NCBI GenBank assembly: GCA_001516065.1
Contig: LOEV01000123.1
Location: 1 to 64,000, forward strand
Direction of reading: 5' to 3'
From: Alphaproteobacteria bacterium BRH_c36
GTDB taxonomy: Bacteria; Pseudomonadota; Alphaproteobacteria; Rhizobiales; Hyphomicrobiaceae
DNA length: 64,000 nt
Every line of letters starts with the position of its first letter. The first letter of the stretch is position 1. The position numbers were made by a program, and so were the translations under genes. The notes under the pieces were generated by a model, which was given only the letters and a program-made list of their open reading frames with translations, had not been told where the DNA came from and searched no databases. This document shows, in pieces, positions 38,985 to 48,900 of this stretch.

Positions 38985-40129
38985 TTCTGCCTCTTGCGCA
39001 GCAGTACTTCGATTCTCCGGTTAACCGCTGCGTCGGGTGCATTCTCGTCCCTGAGCATGCGGTCCGCATATCCCTCGATTCGGTCGAAGCGCTGCTCTTC
39101 GACACCGGCGAGCATGAGCGCGCTGTAGGCGGTGTAGGCGCGCGCCATCGACAATCGCCAATTGTCGTTGTCGGTGGTTCGGAACGGCCTTCCATCGGTA
39201 TGGCCGCGCACCACGATCGGCCCGTCCATCGATTTCAGTATCCCGCCGATCTTCGCCATCAATTCGCTCATGCGCTTTTCCGGTTCGGCGGATGCGGTTG
39301 CAAACATCTCGAAGTCCGACTTGTCCGTAAGACTGACGAGAATGCCCTCAGGCACGATGGATATCTCGACGTTAGGAAGCTCGCTGGCCTCGACGCCGCC
39401 GGTTGCCTTTCTGAGTTCTTCGGCAAGTTTCCTGGCTTCCTCTTTCACTGCTTCGCTGGGCGTCTTTCCTTCATGCTGCAGCAGCGAACCGGCTGCGGAC
39501 GGCACGTCGGCGGCATGGTCTTTTGCGACTTCGCTCGCAGGGTCGCTCCGGGGGGACTTCGGCTCCGGCTCGTTCGAGATGGCGTCATTGGCCATTGCCA
39601 GGGTTTCGCTGCGGAAAACCGGATCGAACGGATCGCGGAACGCCTTGCCTTTGTCGATTGCAGGCCCGCCGCCCTTTGCTTCCGTTTGCGCGCTCAGGCC
39701 GGTGCCGCTGGGCTCCACCTTCTGCGATAATCTGCGGATCGCGTCATAGGGATCGGCAAGATGCGGGCGGACGATCTTCTCTGGCCCACCATCGAGCGTC
39801 CCTGGATCCTCGCCGCTATTGTTTGCGCGTCCCTCGGGCTCTTGATTCACCGTCTCTTTATCGACGATGACCTCGCCATCGACAGCGCGGATTCCCTTCT
39901 CAAGCGGCTGGATGTCGGTCAGTTCGATGGGATTGAAATAAGTCGCTATCTGCTTCTTGGTGGCAAGATCAGTCGCGTTCGTCAGCCACAGAACCAGGAA
40001 CAGCGCCATCATTGCGGTCATGAAGTCGGCAAAAGCGATTTTCCAGGCCGTGCTGCCGTGGCCATCCTCATGACCGTGCCCCCGGCGCCGAACGATGATG
40101 ATCTCGCTTGCGGCGACATCCTCGCTCAT
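38981..40129 (-). CDS. motB: Flagellar motor protein MotB
   Basis: WKIAFADFMTAMMALFLVLWLTN plug/TM; OmpA-like VRGHTDGRPFRTTDNDNWRLSMARA. Confidence 0.94.
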   Translation of the reverse strand: MSEDVAASEIIIVRRRGHGHEDGHGSTAWKIAFADFMTAMMALFLVLWLTNATDLATKKQIATYFNPIELTDIQPLEKGIRAVDGEVIVDKETVNQEPEGRANNSGEDPGTLDGGPEKIVRPHLADPYDAIRRLSQKVEPSGTGLSAQTEAKGGGPAIDKGKAFRDPFDPVFRSETLAMANDAISNEPEPKSPRSDPASEVAKDHAADVPSAAGSLLQHEGKTPSEAVKEEARKLAEELRKATGGVEASELPNVEISIVPEGILVSLTDKSDFEMFATASAEPEKRMSELMAKIGGILKSMDGPIVVRGHTDGRPFRTTDNDNWRLSMARAYTAYSALMLAGVEEQRFDRIEGYADRMLRDENAPDAAVNRRIEVLLRKRQK

Positions 40130-40755
40130 GCCGAAGCCTCCTCAACGCGCTTCACCCAGTTGCCGATCTGCGTTCGAAAGAGGCTCGTGTCGACCTGAAC
40201 CGTGAGTTCTGGATCGCTCTCATCGGCCGTCGCGGTCAGCTGCCAGCGTTCAGGGAGCCGTTGCTGCAATGCGCCGATCAGCGCGGCAGGACCCGTCACG
40301 CGCAAATGGACATCACGAGTATCCTGATTCATTGCCATGATGCTTTCCGCAAGATCGTCTACCGCCAAGGCTCGCATCTGCGTATCGATGAAGGGGAGGA
40401 CGCTGCGCGCAGCGTCCCGCGCCAGATCCTCCCTGATCCTGTCGATCGCCTGGGTCAGATCTTCGACGAGCCGGGCTCCGCACCTTTCCGCGAATTCCAA
40501 CTCCGCGGCCGCGAGTTGAATGCGCGTCTCCTCGTCGCGTTGGCTGAGCACGACCTCGAACTGCGCCGTCGCTGCCTGATAACCCGCCTCATAGCCGTTA
40601 TCATGAGACCGCTGCAGATCAGCTTCGGTCAGGACGTTGACCGACTTCGCCGCGGGCTTCTGCGGCTCCTCGTCCTTCGCCCATGCAAGCGCGTTGCCGC
40701 CTTCAGCTGCGGTATCGAATTCTTCAAGAACCATGAAGGCGGGTGTAAACCTCAT
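40126..40755 (-). CDS. FliH-like flagellar export protein
   Basis: Position between fliF and motB; coiled, acidic helical N-terminus; C-terminal FliH-like QVDTSLFRTQIGNWVKRVEE. Confidence 0.6.
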   Translation of the reverse strand: MRFTPAFMVLEEFDTAAEGGNALAWAKDEEPQKPAAKSVNVLTEADLQRSHDNGYEAGYQAATAQFEVVLSQRDEETRIQLAAAELEFAERCGARLVEDLTQAIDRIREDLARDAARSVLPFIDTQMRALAVDDLAESIMAMNQDTRDVHLRVTGPAALIGALQQRLPERWQLTATADESDPELTVQVDTSLFRTQIGNWVKRVEEASA

Positions 40756-42392
40756 GTGGCAGCCTCTTTCCTGATCCACTGCTTCAGAACTTCCACAATC
40801 TGCTCTTCCTCGATTTCAACGAGCTTTTCGAGCCGATCCTTGGGAGACAGCGACCGGCCGGTATCCGGGCCAGACAGGTGGGCAAGGCCGTTGTTGATTG
40901 CCGCGCCTGCGCCCTCGCCGTTCGGCAGCATGGGCGCCTGCGAATTCTCGTTCTCGCTGTCGAGCGCGACCGGCGGCGGAGCCTGCGAGAGGGCGGCCAC
41001 AGCTGGCCTCAGACCAAACCACACGACCATGGCGACGACTGCGAGCGCGGCGAGGGCGTTGATAATCGTTCCGATGTTTCGAAGCAGATGGTCGAGGATT
41101 GAAAGGTCCGAGATCGGCGCCAGACCTTCGGCATCGTCGAGGAAGTCGATCGCAGAGATCTGTATCCTGTCGCCGCGATCTTCTTTGACCCCGGTCGCCG
41201 CCGAGACGATTCTGGACAGCTCTTCGAGCTGCAATGAAACCTGCTCTTCGCTCGCGGAGCCGCCGAGGCTTTCCACGAGCCGCTTCTTGTTGACGATAAC
41301 CGCCATTGTCAGTGACTCGATGCGATATCCGTTACTCTCCGTCTGGACCCGGCGCGAGTTCAGCTCATAGTTGGTCATCTCCTCGCGGCGCTCCTCCTGC
41401 CTGCGGCTCTGATCCCCGTTTGTGTTGTCGCCGTCCTCGGCGGGAATATTCTGCTCGACGCCGACTGCCGGATTGGAGGCCTTGTTTTCCGTCTTGCCTT
41501 CCTCGCGAACGACCTTGACCGAGCGCTCGACCCGCGATTCTGGATCAAATGTCTGTTCGTTCGTTTGCTTCTTGTCGGTGTTCAGTTGGAGCGCGACGCT
41601 GATCTGGTAGTTGCCGAGGCCGAGGTGGGGCGCCAAAGTATTGCCAGCCGCCTCTTCGAGCTGACTGCTCATGTTCTTTTCGAGTTCGAGCATGTTGCCC
41701 GGCGCCGCTATCGACGAGTCCCCGACAGCTGCCAGGACAGAACCCTCGGTGCTGAGAACCGATACCTGATCGAGCGACATTCCCGGCACGGCGGCGGCAA
41801 CGAGATGGCGAATGGCCTGGGTCCCGTTAAATACACTCGTTGGCCCGGCAAGCCTGACAACGACGGACGCAGAAGGCGGACGCTGTTTGCGGCGAAAGGA
41901 ACCGGGATCAGGCAGAACCAGATGAACGCGGGCGGCCTGAATGCCTGCCATGGACTGGACGGTCCGCGAGATTTCACCCTCAAGCGCCCTGACCCGCGTT
42001 ACCTCCTGCATGAACGAGGTCAGCCCCATCGATCCGAGCTGATCGAACAGCTCATAGCCGCTGGATGCACTGCTCGGAAGGCCCTGTTGCGCAAGCAGCA
42101 TGCGGGCGCGTGCGGTGGTGCCGTACTGCACGAAAATGCTCTTACCTTCCGCGCTGACATCGAACTGAACGCCGGCCCTTTCGAGGGCCCCCGAAATGCG
42201 GCCAACGTCCTGCGTCTCCAATCCGCTGTAGAGAACCTCCATGGTCGGCCGGCTCAGATAGTAGGCGCTGCCGCCCACGGCGAGGATGACGGCAAGCCCG
42301 ATCGCGGCGAGCGCGCCGAGGCGGCGTCCACCGAGTTGCTGTAGGCTGCCGAGTAGCAGCGAAAATTGCTCTTGCCCCATTGCCGAAGACAC
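40752..42392 (-). CDS. fliF: Flagellar M-ring protein FliF
   Basis: EVLYSGLETQDVGRISGALERAGVQFDVSAEGKSIFV; ELFDQLGSMGLTSFMQEVTRVRALEGEISRTVQSM. Confidence 0.95.
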   Translation of the reverse strand: MSSAMGQEQFSLLLGSLQQLGGRRLGALAAIGLAVILAVGGSAYYLSRPTMEVLYSGLETQDVGRISGALERAGVQFDVSAEGKSIFVQYGTTARARMLLAQQGLPSSASSGYELFDQLGSMGLTSFMQEVTRVRALEGEISRTVQSMAGIQAARVHLVLPDPGSFRRKQRPPSASVVVRLAGPTSVFNGTQAIRHLVAAAVPGMSLDQVSVLSTEGSVLAAVGDSSIAAPGNMLELEKNMSSQLEEAAGNTLAPHLGLGNYQISVALQLNTDKKQTNEQTFDPESRVERSVKVVREEGKTENKASNPAVGVEQNIPAEDGDNTNGDQSRRQEERREEMTNYELNSRRVQTESNGYRIESLTMAVIVNKKRLVESLGGSASEEQVSLQLEELSRIVSAATGVKEDRGDRIQISAIDFLDDAEGLAPISDLSILDHLLRNIGTIINALAALAVVAMVVWFGLRPAVAALSQAPPPVALDSENENSQAPMLPNGEGAGAAINNGLAHLSGPDTGRSLSPKDRLEKLVEIEEEQIVEVLKQWIRKEAAT

Positions 42393-42476
42393 GCATCAAA
42401 GCTCCACGTTGAATCAGAGCCCAGCGTCGTTGATTTAGCTTGTGCGAGAATGGTCTTGGCTGATCAGATTGCCAGT

Positions 42477-42506
42477 TGAGCCACGCCCGACGCCGGGCGT
42501 GACTCA
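42477..42506 (-). terminator. Hairpin downstream of flagellin gene
   Basis: TGAGcCACGCCCG-acg-CGGGCGTGaCTCA long stem 34-63 bp past the flagellin stop; no T-tract. Confidence 0.55.
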
Positions 42507-42539
42507 TTCGCGTTGTAGTGGCTAACCTTGAATTGAAGT

Positions 42540-43583
42540 TTAGCGGAACAGCGAGAGGATGTTTTGAGCCGACGAGTTGGCGATCGACAGCGACTGGATG
42601 CCAAGCTGCTGCTGAACCTGCAGAGCCTGCAGGCGCGTCGACTCTTCGTTCATGTCCGCGTCGACAAGCGAAGAAATTCCACGATCAATGGAATCCATCA
42701 ATGCACCGACGAAGTCCTTCTGCAAGTCAATGCGCTTCTTGGCCGAGCCGAGATCGGTCGCGGAGGTCGTCATATCCTGAATGGCGCGATCGGCAGCCGA
42801 GATGTAGTCGTTTATCTCAGCGTCGGTTGCAGTGCTAATGTCGATCTCGGACGTTCCATCGTAGGATGCGAGCACGATCGAACCAGTATCGGTTCCGGCA
42901 ACGATGCCGCCGGCGACAGCAGTAGTTTCAGCAGAGGCGGCTGCCTCTGCCGCTGTATAGCGCTGCGAACCGAGAATGCCGAGCTGGCCTTCGGTTGCCG
43001 AACCGCTGCCGGCTGCGCCGCCCTGGCCGTCGGTGTTGGAGTTGAACAGGTAGGTGTTCGATACGTCGATCGAAATCGTACCTACCGATACGGCGTTATC
43101 GGTGCGCGTGAATGAGGCGACAATCTCCTCGGAGTCGGAATACGTGTAGGTGCCGGCGCCGTCCTGTCCATTGTCCACCTGCAGCCAGTTTTCGCCGGTG
43201 AACGAGGACGAGCTGGCGATCGAGCGGAGCTGATCTTGAAGCGCGTCGATCTCGCTCTGCACCTTGACGCGGTCCACACCAGGCTCGCGAGCGGCCACGA
43301 GCTTCGCCTTCATTTCGTCGGCGACATCGATGGCGCTGTTGATTGCGGTGTAGGCGACGTCGACCGTTGCCGCACCGAGGCCCAGCGCATCGTTCACCGT
43401 CGACAAGGAGCGGTTGTCCGAGCGCATCGTCGTTGCCATGGACCAGTAGGCGGCGTTGTCTTGAGCTTCACCAACGCGAAGACCTGTTGCGATCCTCTGC
43501 TGGGTCTCAAGCATATTCTTGTTGGTCTGGTTGAGCGATTGAAGCGCGGTCATCGCCGCAACGTTCGTGTTTATGCTGTTCAT
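42540..43583 (-). CDS. Flagellin
   Basis: MNSINTNVAAMTALQSLNQTNKNMLETQQRIATGLRVG N-terminus; C-terminal LGIQSLSIANSSAQNILSLFR. Confidence 0.96.
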   Translation of the reverse strand: MNSINTNVAAMTALQSLNQTNKNMLETQQRIATGLRVGEAQDNAAYWSMATTMRSDNRSLSTVNDALGLGAATVDVAYTAINSAIDVADEMKAKLVAAREPGVDRVKVQSEIDALQDQLRSIASSSSFTGENWLQVDNGQDGAGTYTYSDSEEIVASFTRTDNAVSVGTISIDVSNTYLFNSNTDGQGGAAGSGSATEGQLGILGSQRYTAAEAAASAETTAVAGGIVAGTDTGSIVLASYDGTSEIDISTATDAEINDYISAADRAIQDMTTSATDLGSAKKRIDLQKDFVGALMDSIDRGISSLVDADMNEESTRLQALQVQQQLGIQSLSIANSSAQNILSLFR

Positions 43584-43624
43584 GGAGAATGTCCCTAGAG
43601 ATTGACTGTCGATTCGATTGGGAC

Positions 43625-43643
43625 ATACCGGTTCGACCGGTAT
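43625..43643. promoter_or_regulatory. Inverted repeat in flagellin upstream region
   Basis: ATACCGGT-tcg-ACCGGTAT, perfect 8-bp arms, about 42-60 bp upstream of flagellin ATG. Confidence 0.5.
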
Positions 43644-43740
43644 AGCGGTACGGCATCATGCCTTTGGAATTCCAATCCGCTATGAGATCGCTACACTAGA
43701 ACTCGGACCCTTTAATTCTAGTAAACTTCCATTTTCTTCT

Positions 43741-44478
43741 TCATGAGTAGGACCTTACCAAGCTGCCGACCAGGAGATACCAACCGTCAAGTAGCACGAA
43801 GAAGAGGACCTTGAAGGGCAGCGAAATAGCAGTTGGCGGTAACATCATCATCCCCATGGACATGGTCAAAGTCGCAACGATGAGGTCGATCACCAGGAAC
43901 GGGAGGACGATCAGGAAGCCGATCTCGAACCCGCGCCTGAGTTCGGAAATCATGAAGGCAGGCAACAGAACACGCAGTTCGATATCGTCACCGGCCTGTC
44001 GCGATGCAGACAGGCCCGCAAGCTCCTCGAACAGCCGAACATCCTTGTCGCGGACATGCTGCGTCATGAACTTCTTGAATGGCGCCGAGATGCGCTCAAA
44101 GGCTTCTTCCTCGCCGATCTTCTCCTCGATAAGCGGCTTAACCCCTGTCTGCCACGCCTCGTCGAATGTCGGTGCCATGACGTAGAATGTGAGAAAGAGC
44201 GCCAGGCTGACCAGCACAAGGTTACCTGGGGTCGTCTGTAATCCGATGCCGATTCTCAGAAATGACAGCGCGATGATGAAGCGCGTAAAGCACGTCACCA
44301 TGATGAGAAGTCCCGGAGCGACCGAAAGAACCGTCAATAGCGCAACGAGCTGCACGATGCGGCCGCTGGCGCTCGTCGAGCCTTCCGGCAACAGGGAGCC
44401 GAGGTCAGGCAGCTGTGCGGCCGCAGGAGTAGCGGCGACAACCGTCACGACCGCGGCAACAATGATCAACCTCGTCAT
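43741..44478 (-). CDS. fliP: Flagellar biosynthetic protein FliP
   Basis: IMVTCFTRFIIALSFLRIGIGLQTTPGNLVLVSLALFLTFYVM...FLVIDLIVATLTMSMGMMMLPPTAISLPFKVLFFVLLDGW. Confidence 0.96.
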   Translation of the reverse strand: MTRLIIVAAVVTVVAATPAAAQLPDLGSLLPEGSTSASGRIVQLVALLTVLSVAPGLLIMVTCFTRFIIALSFLRIGIGLQTTPGNLVLVSLALFLTFYVMAPTFDEAWQTGVKPLIEEKIGEEEAFERISAPFKKFMTQHVRDKDVRLFEELAGLSASRQAGDDIELRVLLPAFMISELRRGFEIGFLIVLPFLVIDLIVATLTMSMGMMMLPPTAISLPFKVLFFVLLDGWYLLVGSLVRSYS

Positions 44479-45089
44479 TCGACGACAAGCCCCTTGATGA
44501 CGAGCCGATCAGCGGCTCCATGCGTGCGCACCCGTACGATGTCGGTCAGGTCATCAGTCAGATATTCGAGCCCTTGGGCTCCCTCGATCTGCGCTGCATT
44601 GACCGTGCGCAGGTAGGCGACGAAATCGTTTGAAACCTCGGCCGCGACTGTCTTCATGTTCTCCTCCGGCTGCCTCTTGAAGATCAAGGAAACCTCCAGC
44701 CTGATCCACGAGGGAGGCCCTTGCGCCAGTGTGGTCACGACGGGATCGATGCTTACGATGAACGGCTCACCAGCGGCCGCGCCGTGCTGACCTGAATTGA
44801 CTTCCTCGCCGTGCGCGCCAAGATTGGATTTCTCGCCGTGAGCCGCCTCAGGATGCCCGTCGGGCTTCCCAGCATGCTGCGCGGGCTCCGCATTCGCCAC
44901 TGCGGCCTTGGTTTCGCTGGTCGCCGGGCTGAGGAAATAGAGTTTGAATCCGATGCCGAAACCAGCCCCCAGGATCGCCAGTACGAGGAACGGTAATAGG
45001 GCTCCCCCGAGACCGGCTTTCTTTACGTCATCCGCTTTGCCGGCAACTGCCATTTTCGCAAGCCCCCCACCTTGTTCGGCCCCGTCCAC
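44475..45089 (-). CDS. fliL: Flagellar basal body-associated protein FliL
   Basis: N-terminal TM, C-terminal GLEYLTDDLTDIVRVRTHGAADRLVIKGLVVE; upstream of fliP. Confidence 0.85.
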   Translation of the reverse strand: MDGAEQGGGLAKMAVAGKADDVKKAGLGGALLPFLVLAILGAGFGIGFKLYFLSPATSETKAAVANAEPAQHAGKPDGHPEAAHGEKSNLGAHGEEVNSGQHGAAAGEPFIVSIDPVVTTLAQGPPSWIRLEVSLIFKRQPEENMKTVAAEVSNDFVAYLRTVNAAQIEGAQGLEYLTDDLTDIVRVRTHGAADRLVIKGLVVE

Positions 45090-45143
45090 CGTTATAGGCG
45101 ATCGGACCGTGTCCCCATTCGGGGCGCAGTTCGAAGCGCCCCT

Positions 45144-45860
45144 TCAGAATGGGCTGACCGCGTCCAGTATCTGGTGCCCCCAACCTGGCTGTTGCACCTC
45201 CATCAGACGCCCGCGGCCACCATACGAAATTCGCGCTTCGGCGATCCGCTCGTAGGACACGGCGTTTTCGGAACTGATATCCCTGGGGTCGACGAGGCCG
45301 GAAACGCTCAGGACGCGCAATTCGTAATTCACCCTCACCTCCTGCGAACCGTTGATGATGAGACTGCCGTTGGGCAACACGTCGGTCACCACTGCAGCTA
45401 CGACGAGATTGATTTTTTCCGAGCGTTCGATCGCACCCTTGCCCTTCGATTCAGTATTCGCGGTAATTCCCGATCCGAGCGAACCTGAACCTGACGACGA
45501 CCAGCCCCGCCAGTTCACGTCGTGGTCGAACTGCAGCCCGAGGTCGTGCTTGGCGTCGCGCGACCGATCCGAGGAGTTGTCCAGCGCCGCCTTGTCCGAA
45601 ATCTGAATCTTGACCTTGAGAACATCTCCGACGCGACGGGCCCTTGGATCCTTGAACAGGTCCGCGGAACTGTCCCGCCAGAACGATTGGCTTTGATAGC
45701 TGGCTTTATGGATTGCCGCGTCCGTCGGCATCTTCAGAACGGGCTGATTGACTCCGGCACCGACAGGGCTCAGTTCCGGCTCGCGTCCGATCTCGCGGGG
45801 ATTGATCGCGCACCCCGCCAAAATGGGAAGCGCCAGTAGTGATACCTGTGCCAGCTTCAT
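45144..45860 (-). CDS. flgH: Flagellar L-ring protein FlgH
   Basis: Lipoprotein signal LPILAGCAI; SADLFKDPRARRVGDVLKVKIQISDKAALDN; GSQEVRVNYELRVLSVSGLVDPRDISSENAVSYERIAEARISYGGRG. Confidence 0.95.
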   Translation of the reverse strand: MKLAQVSLLALPILAGCAINPREIGREPELSPVGAGVNQPVLKMPTDAAIHKASYQSQSFWRDSSADLFKDPRARRVGDVLKVKIQISDKAALDNSSDRSRDAKHDLGLQFDHDVNWRGWSSSGSGSLGSGITANTESKGKGAIERSEKINLVVAAVVTDVLPNGSLIINGSQEVRVNYELRVLSVSGLVDPRDISSENAVSYERIAEARISYGGRGRLMEVQQPGWGHQILDAVSPF

Positions 45861-46468
45861 GTCTTGCCGCCCTTGCCGACCCTGGCGGCTCCCGCAATCG
45901 TAGCGGCCAGTCTCGCGGCGCGCTCCGGATCCATTTCGTTGAGGATGGAACTCGCCGTTCTGGGCTTCAATTTCATTAGGATAGCGGCCGCCGTTCTCTC
46001 GTCGACAGCGATAAGTTGCGCGGAGGCCGAATCCGGCCGCATCGCTGCAAAGATGTTCACCAGCGTGTCTGTTCCACGGCTGACGAAGTCATCGCGCCGG
46101 CGGACCCAGTCCTTCAGCTCGGCGAGTTTCTGTTCGAGCGCGGCGGACCGCTTGGCAACCTGATCGGAAAGCTCCCGCAGTTCCTGCTTCTGCTTTGCCA
46201 GCAGCAAGTTAGCCGCCTTGTTGGCGACGTTGGTGCAGTAGCGCTCTGCGAGCGTTTGCGGTTGCCGGCCCTCACCGACGAACGTGTGCTCCGGCTCGGC
46301 GCCAACCTGCCGCCCAGTGAGGCAGATGAAAAGGAAAGCGAATAGCGCCACCAGCGCCCCGACTCCGACATTCGGTTCCCAAGCGTCAGCCCGGACTGCC
46401 AGACTCGCTATTTGTTCGTGCGCTGGATTCACAAACGCACGAGGACGTTGGCTGTTTTGTACGTTCAT
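45857..46468 (-). CDS. motE: MotE-like periplasmic protein (MgtE-N-like)
   Basis: Coiled KQKQELRELSDQVAKRSAALEQKLAELKDWVRRRD; AAILMKLKPRTASSILNEMDPERAARLA; between flgI and flgH. Confidence 0.82.
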   Translation of the reverse strand: MNVQNSQRPRAFVNPAHEQIASLAVRADAWEPNVGVGALVALFAFLFICLTGRQVGAEPEHTFVGEGRQPQTLAERYCTNVANKAANLLLAKQKQELRELSDQVAKRSAALEQKLAELKDWVRRRDDFVSRGTDTLVNIFAAMRPDSASAQLIAVDERTAAAILMKLKPRTASSILNEMDPERAARLAATIAGAARVGKGGKT

Positions 46469-46508
46469 CGTCCTGCTGCGCTCCTGTAAGCTTCGACCAA
46501 ATTCTGCC

Positions 46509-47609
46509 TCACTGAACGACGAGTTCCGCCTGGAGTGCCCCCGACGACTTCATTGCCTGCAGGATGGCAATGATACCGGGAGGCTTCAGACCCATTCTGT
46601 TGAGACCGTTCACGAGAGAGTGCAGATCCGCTCCGCGCACGATCGACAACATTCCATTTTCCTGGACAGCATTGACCTCGGTCTCAGAGGTCGCGACCGT
46701 CTGCCCGTCCGAAAATGGCAACGGCTGGGAAACAACTGGTGTCTCCGTCACACGTACCGTCAGGTTGCCGTGCGTCACCGCGACGGTCGAGATACGGACA
46801 TCGCGCCCGATGACGATCGTTCCTGTTCGCTCATCGATCACCACCCGTGCGGGCATGTCCGGCTCGACGAGCAGTTCCCCGACCTCGGCCAGAAACCGGC
46901 TGGTGGAGATGCCGGCAGGAACCTTGATCGACACCGAGCGCATGTCGAGTTCCCTGGCCAGACGTCCTCCGAACCGGGACTGGCTATATTCATTGATGGC
47001 ATCGGCGACCTTCACGGCGGTCCCGAAATCGGGATTGCGCAGCTCAAGATTGATCTGGCTCGCCTGGTCGAGGCCCTGTGGCGCCGATCGCTCCACCAAA
47101 GCGCCGTTGGCAACCCGGCCCGCGGTCGGTACGCCGTGCGTCAGGCTTTCGGCATTGCCTTTGGATTCGAAGCCCGAAACGGCGATCGAACCCTGCGCCA
47201 CCGCGTAGATCTGCTGGTCGCCTCCATACAATGGGGTCATCAGCAGCATGCCGCCGGCCAGCGACGTCGCATCACCCAGAGATGTCACGGTCACGTCGAT
47301 GCGCCCACCCGCTCGCGAGAACGGAGGCAGCTCGGCGGTGACCATGACGGCTGCGGCATTCTTGGTTCGCGCGCCGGCGTCGCGAATATTGACCCCGAGT
47401 CGCTCCAGCATCGAACGCAGCGACTGCTCGGTAAACGGCGCGTTGCGAAGGCTATCGCCGGAACCCTTCAGTCCGACGACAAGCCCGTATCCGAGCAACT
47501 GGTTGGAGCGGATTCCGGTGACGTTCGTCACATCCTTGAGCCGTGCAGCGGCGCAGGCGTCACCGCTGGCGATCGCAAGAATTGCCAGAACCAGGAGGGG
47601 GCGCATCAT
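46509..47609 (-). CDS. flgI: Flagellar P-ring protein FlgI
   Basis: RLKDVTNVTGIRSNQLLGYGLVVGLKGSGDSLRNAPFTEQSLRSMLERLGVNI; start at MMRPLLVL inside the longer ORF. Confidence 0.95.
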   Translation of the reverse strand: MMRPLLVLAILAIASGDACAAARLKDVTNVTGIRSNQLLGYGLVVGLKGSGDSLRNAPFTEQSLRSMLERLGVNIRDAGARTKNAAAVMVTAELPPFSRAGGRIDVTVTSLGDATSLAGGMLLMTPLYGGDQQIYAVAQGSIAVSGFESKGNAESLTHGVPTAGRVANGALVERSAPQGLDQASQINLELRNPDFGTAVKVADAINEYSQSRFGGRLARELDMRSVSIKVPAGISTSRFLAEVGELLVEPDMPARVVIDERTGTIVIGRDVRISTVAVTHGNLTVRVTETPVVSQPLPFSDGQTVATSETEVNAVQENGMLSIVRGADLHSLVNGLNRMGLKPPGIIAILQAMKSSGALQAELVVQ

Positions 47610-48070
47610 AGCCCCCCAACATTGATGGTGCCGTCCTGCTGGATGACGCCCCTTACGAGCCGCCCGCTGTCGATGTTTTGAACGCTGATCGTATCGCCGA
47701 CCGAGCCCGCCTGAATAGCTTTGCCAATCCCCTTGATCGTGAAGCCGCTGGCGCCGAAGACGAGCGTTACACTGCTGCCTTCGGTGACGACGTCGCTCGT
47801 TTGCAGGGCGTTTCTTGGTATCGGACGTCCCGCAACAAGCGTGCGCCGCGCGACCTTGCCGACGATATCGTCCAGATCCCGAATGTAGGAGCCGATTGCC
47901 CTGGTGCTCAGCCGGAAGCGCTTCTCGATCAGCAGGTCGGAGGCAATCGCGTCCCCCGTATATATGGTCATGGAGGGGACAGGATAAACTACCTGAACGA
48001 CTTCGGCGCTCGCGGCTTTCGCGCCGCCGAGCAAGGCAAGTACCACCAGGAATAGACTCGGAATACGCAT
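47606..48070 (-). CDS. flgA: P-ring assembly chaperone FlgA
   Basis: Signal peptide; SYIRDLDDIVGKVARRTLVAGRPIPRNALQ; SVGDTISVQNIDSGRLVRGVI. Confidence 0.92.
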   Translation of the reverse strand: MRIPSLFLVVLALLGGAKAASAEVVQVVYPVPSMTIYTGDAIASDLLIEKRFRLSTRAIGSYIRDLDDIVGKVARRTLVAGRPIPRNALQTSDVVTEGSSVTLVFGASGFTIKGIGKAIQAGSVGDTISVQNIDSGRLVRGVIQQDGTINVGGL

Positions 48071-48099
48071 TCACTTCCCCCCTTGCGAGCCTCGTCTGT

Positions 48100-48888
48100 T
48101 TAACGAAGGCCCTTGCTTGTTGTGGACAGCATGTCGTCAGCCGCCTGGATGACCTTCGAGTTCATTTCGTAGGCCCGCTGTGCAGAGATCAGCTCGGTAA
48201 TCTCCTTCACGGGATCAACGTTGGAGTCTTCGAGATAGCCTTGCCGGATCGTGCCGAATCCCGGCTCACCTGGAACGCCAGTCGTCGCCGCACCTGAGGC
48301 CTCGGTCTCGCGGAAGAGGTTGTTACCCAACGGCGTAAGACCGGCCTCGTTTGCAAACGTCGCAAGGGTCAGTTGCCCAATTTCCTGAGGCGCGGTCTCT
48401 CCATCGACCAGCGCGAAGACTTTGCCGTCCTGATTGATCGTCAACTTCACGGTCTGGTCGGGAACGGAAATTGCAGGCTGCACCAGGTAGCCGTCGATCG
48501 TGACGATGCGGCCGGCGGAGTCGGTATTGAAAGCGCCGGAGCGCGTGTAGAGCGTCTCGCCGTCCGGGCTGTCGATCTTGAACCAGCCCGATCCGATCGT
48601 TGCGAGGTCGAGCTTGTTGTCGGTTTGCGCCAACGCACCTTGCGTGTGTACGTTGCGCACCGCTGCAGCGCGGACGCCAAGCCCGACGTTGATACCTTCC
48701 GGCACAACGGTGTCGCTGCCCCTGGCGGCAGCACCGGCAGTGCGTTCGGCCTGGTAGAGCAGATCGGTGAACTCGGCTCGCCCACGCTTGAATCCTGTCG
48801 TATTGATGTTTGCGATATTGTTCGCAATCACCTCCACGTTCAGTTCCTGCGCATTCATGCCGGTCGCGGCAATGGCCAACGCTCTCAT
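48100..48888 (-). CDS. flgG: Flagellar distal rod protein FlgG
   Basis: [46 protein letters not shown]. Confidence 0.96.
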   Translation of the reverse strand: MRALAIAATGMNAQELNVEVIANNIANINTTGFKRGRAEFTDLLYQAERTAGAAARGSDTVVPEGINVGLGVRAAAVRNVHTQGALAQTDNKLDLATIGSGWFKIDSPDGETLYTRSGAFNTDSAGRIVTIDGYLVQPAISVPDQTVKLTINQDGKVFALVDGETAPQEIGQLTLATFANEAGLTPLGNNLFRETEASGAATTGVPGEPGFGTIRQGYLEDSNVDPVKEITELISAQRAYEMNSKVIQAADDMLSTTSKGLR

Positions 48889-48900
48889 GACTTCCCTCGC

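Noticed and set aside
40108-41370. 420-aa plus-strand ORF opposite fliH-like/fliF
   Set aside because: Antisense shadow ORF of a well-supported flagellar gene in GC-rich DNA; Arg/Ser-rich translation with no domain.
45121-45142. GGGGCGC-N8-GCGCCCC hairpin between fliL and flgH
   Set aside because: Short arms in GC-rich DNA, no T-tract, within a continuous operon; expected by chance often enough not to call a terminator.
46284-47681. 465-aa plus-strand ORF opposite flgI/flgA/motE
   Set aside because: Antisense to several confidently assigned genes; low-complexity His/Arg/Gly-rich translation.
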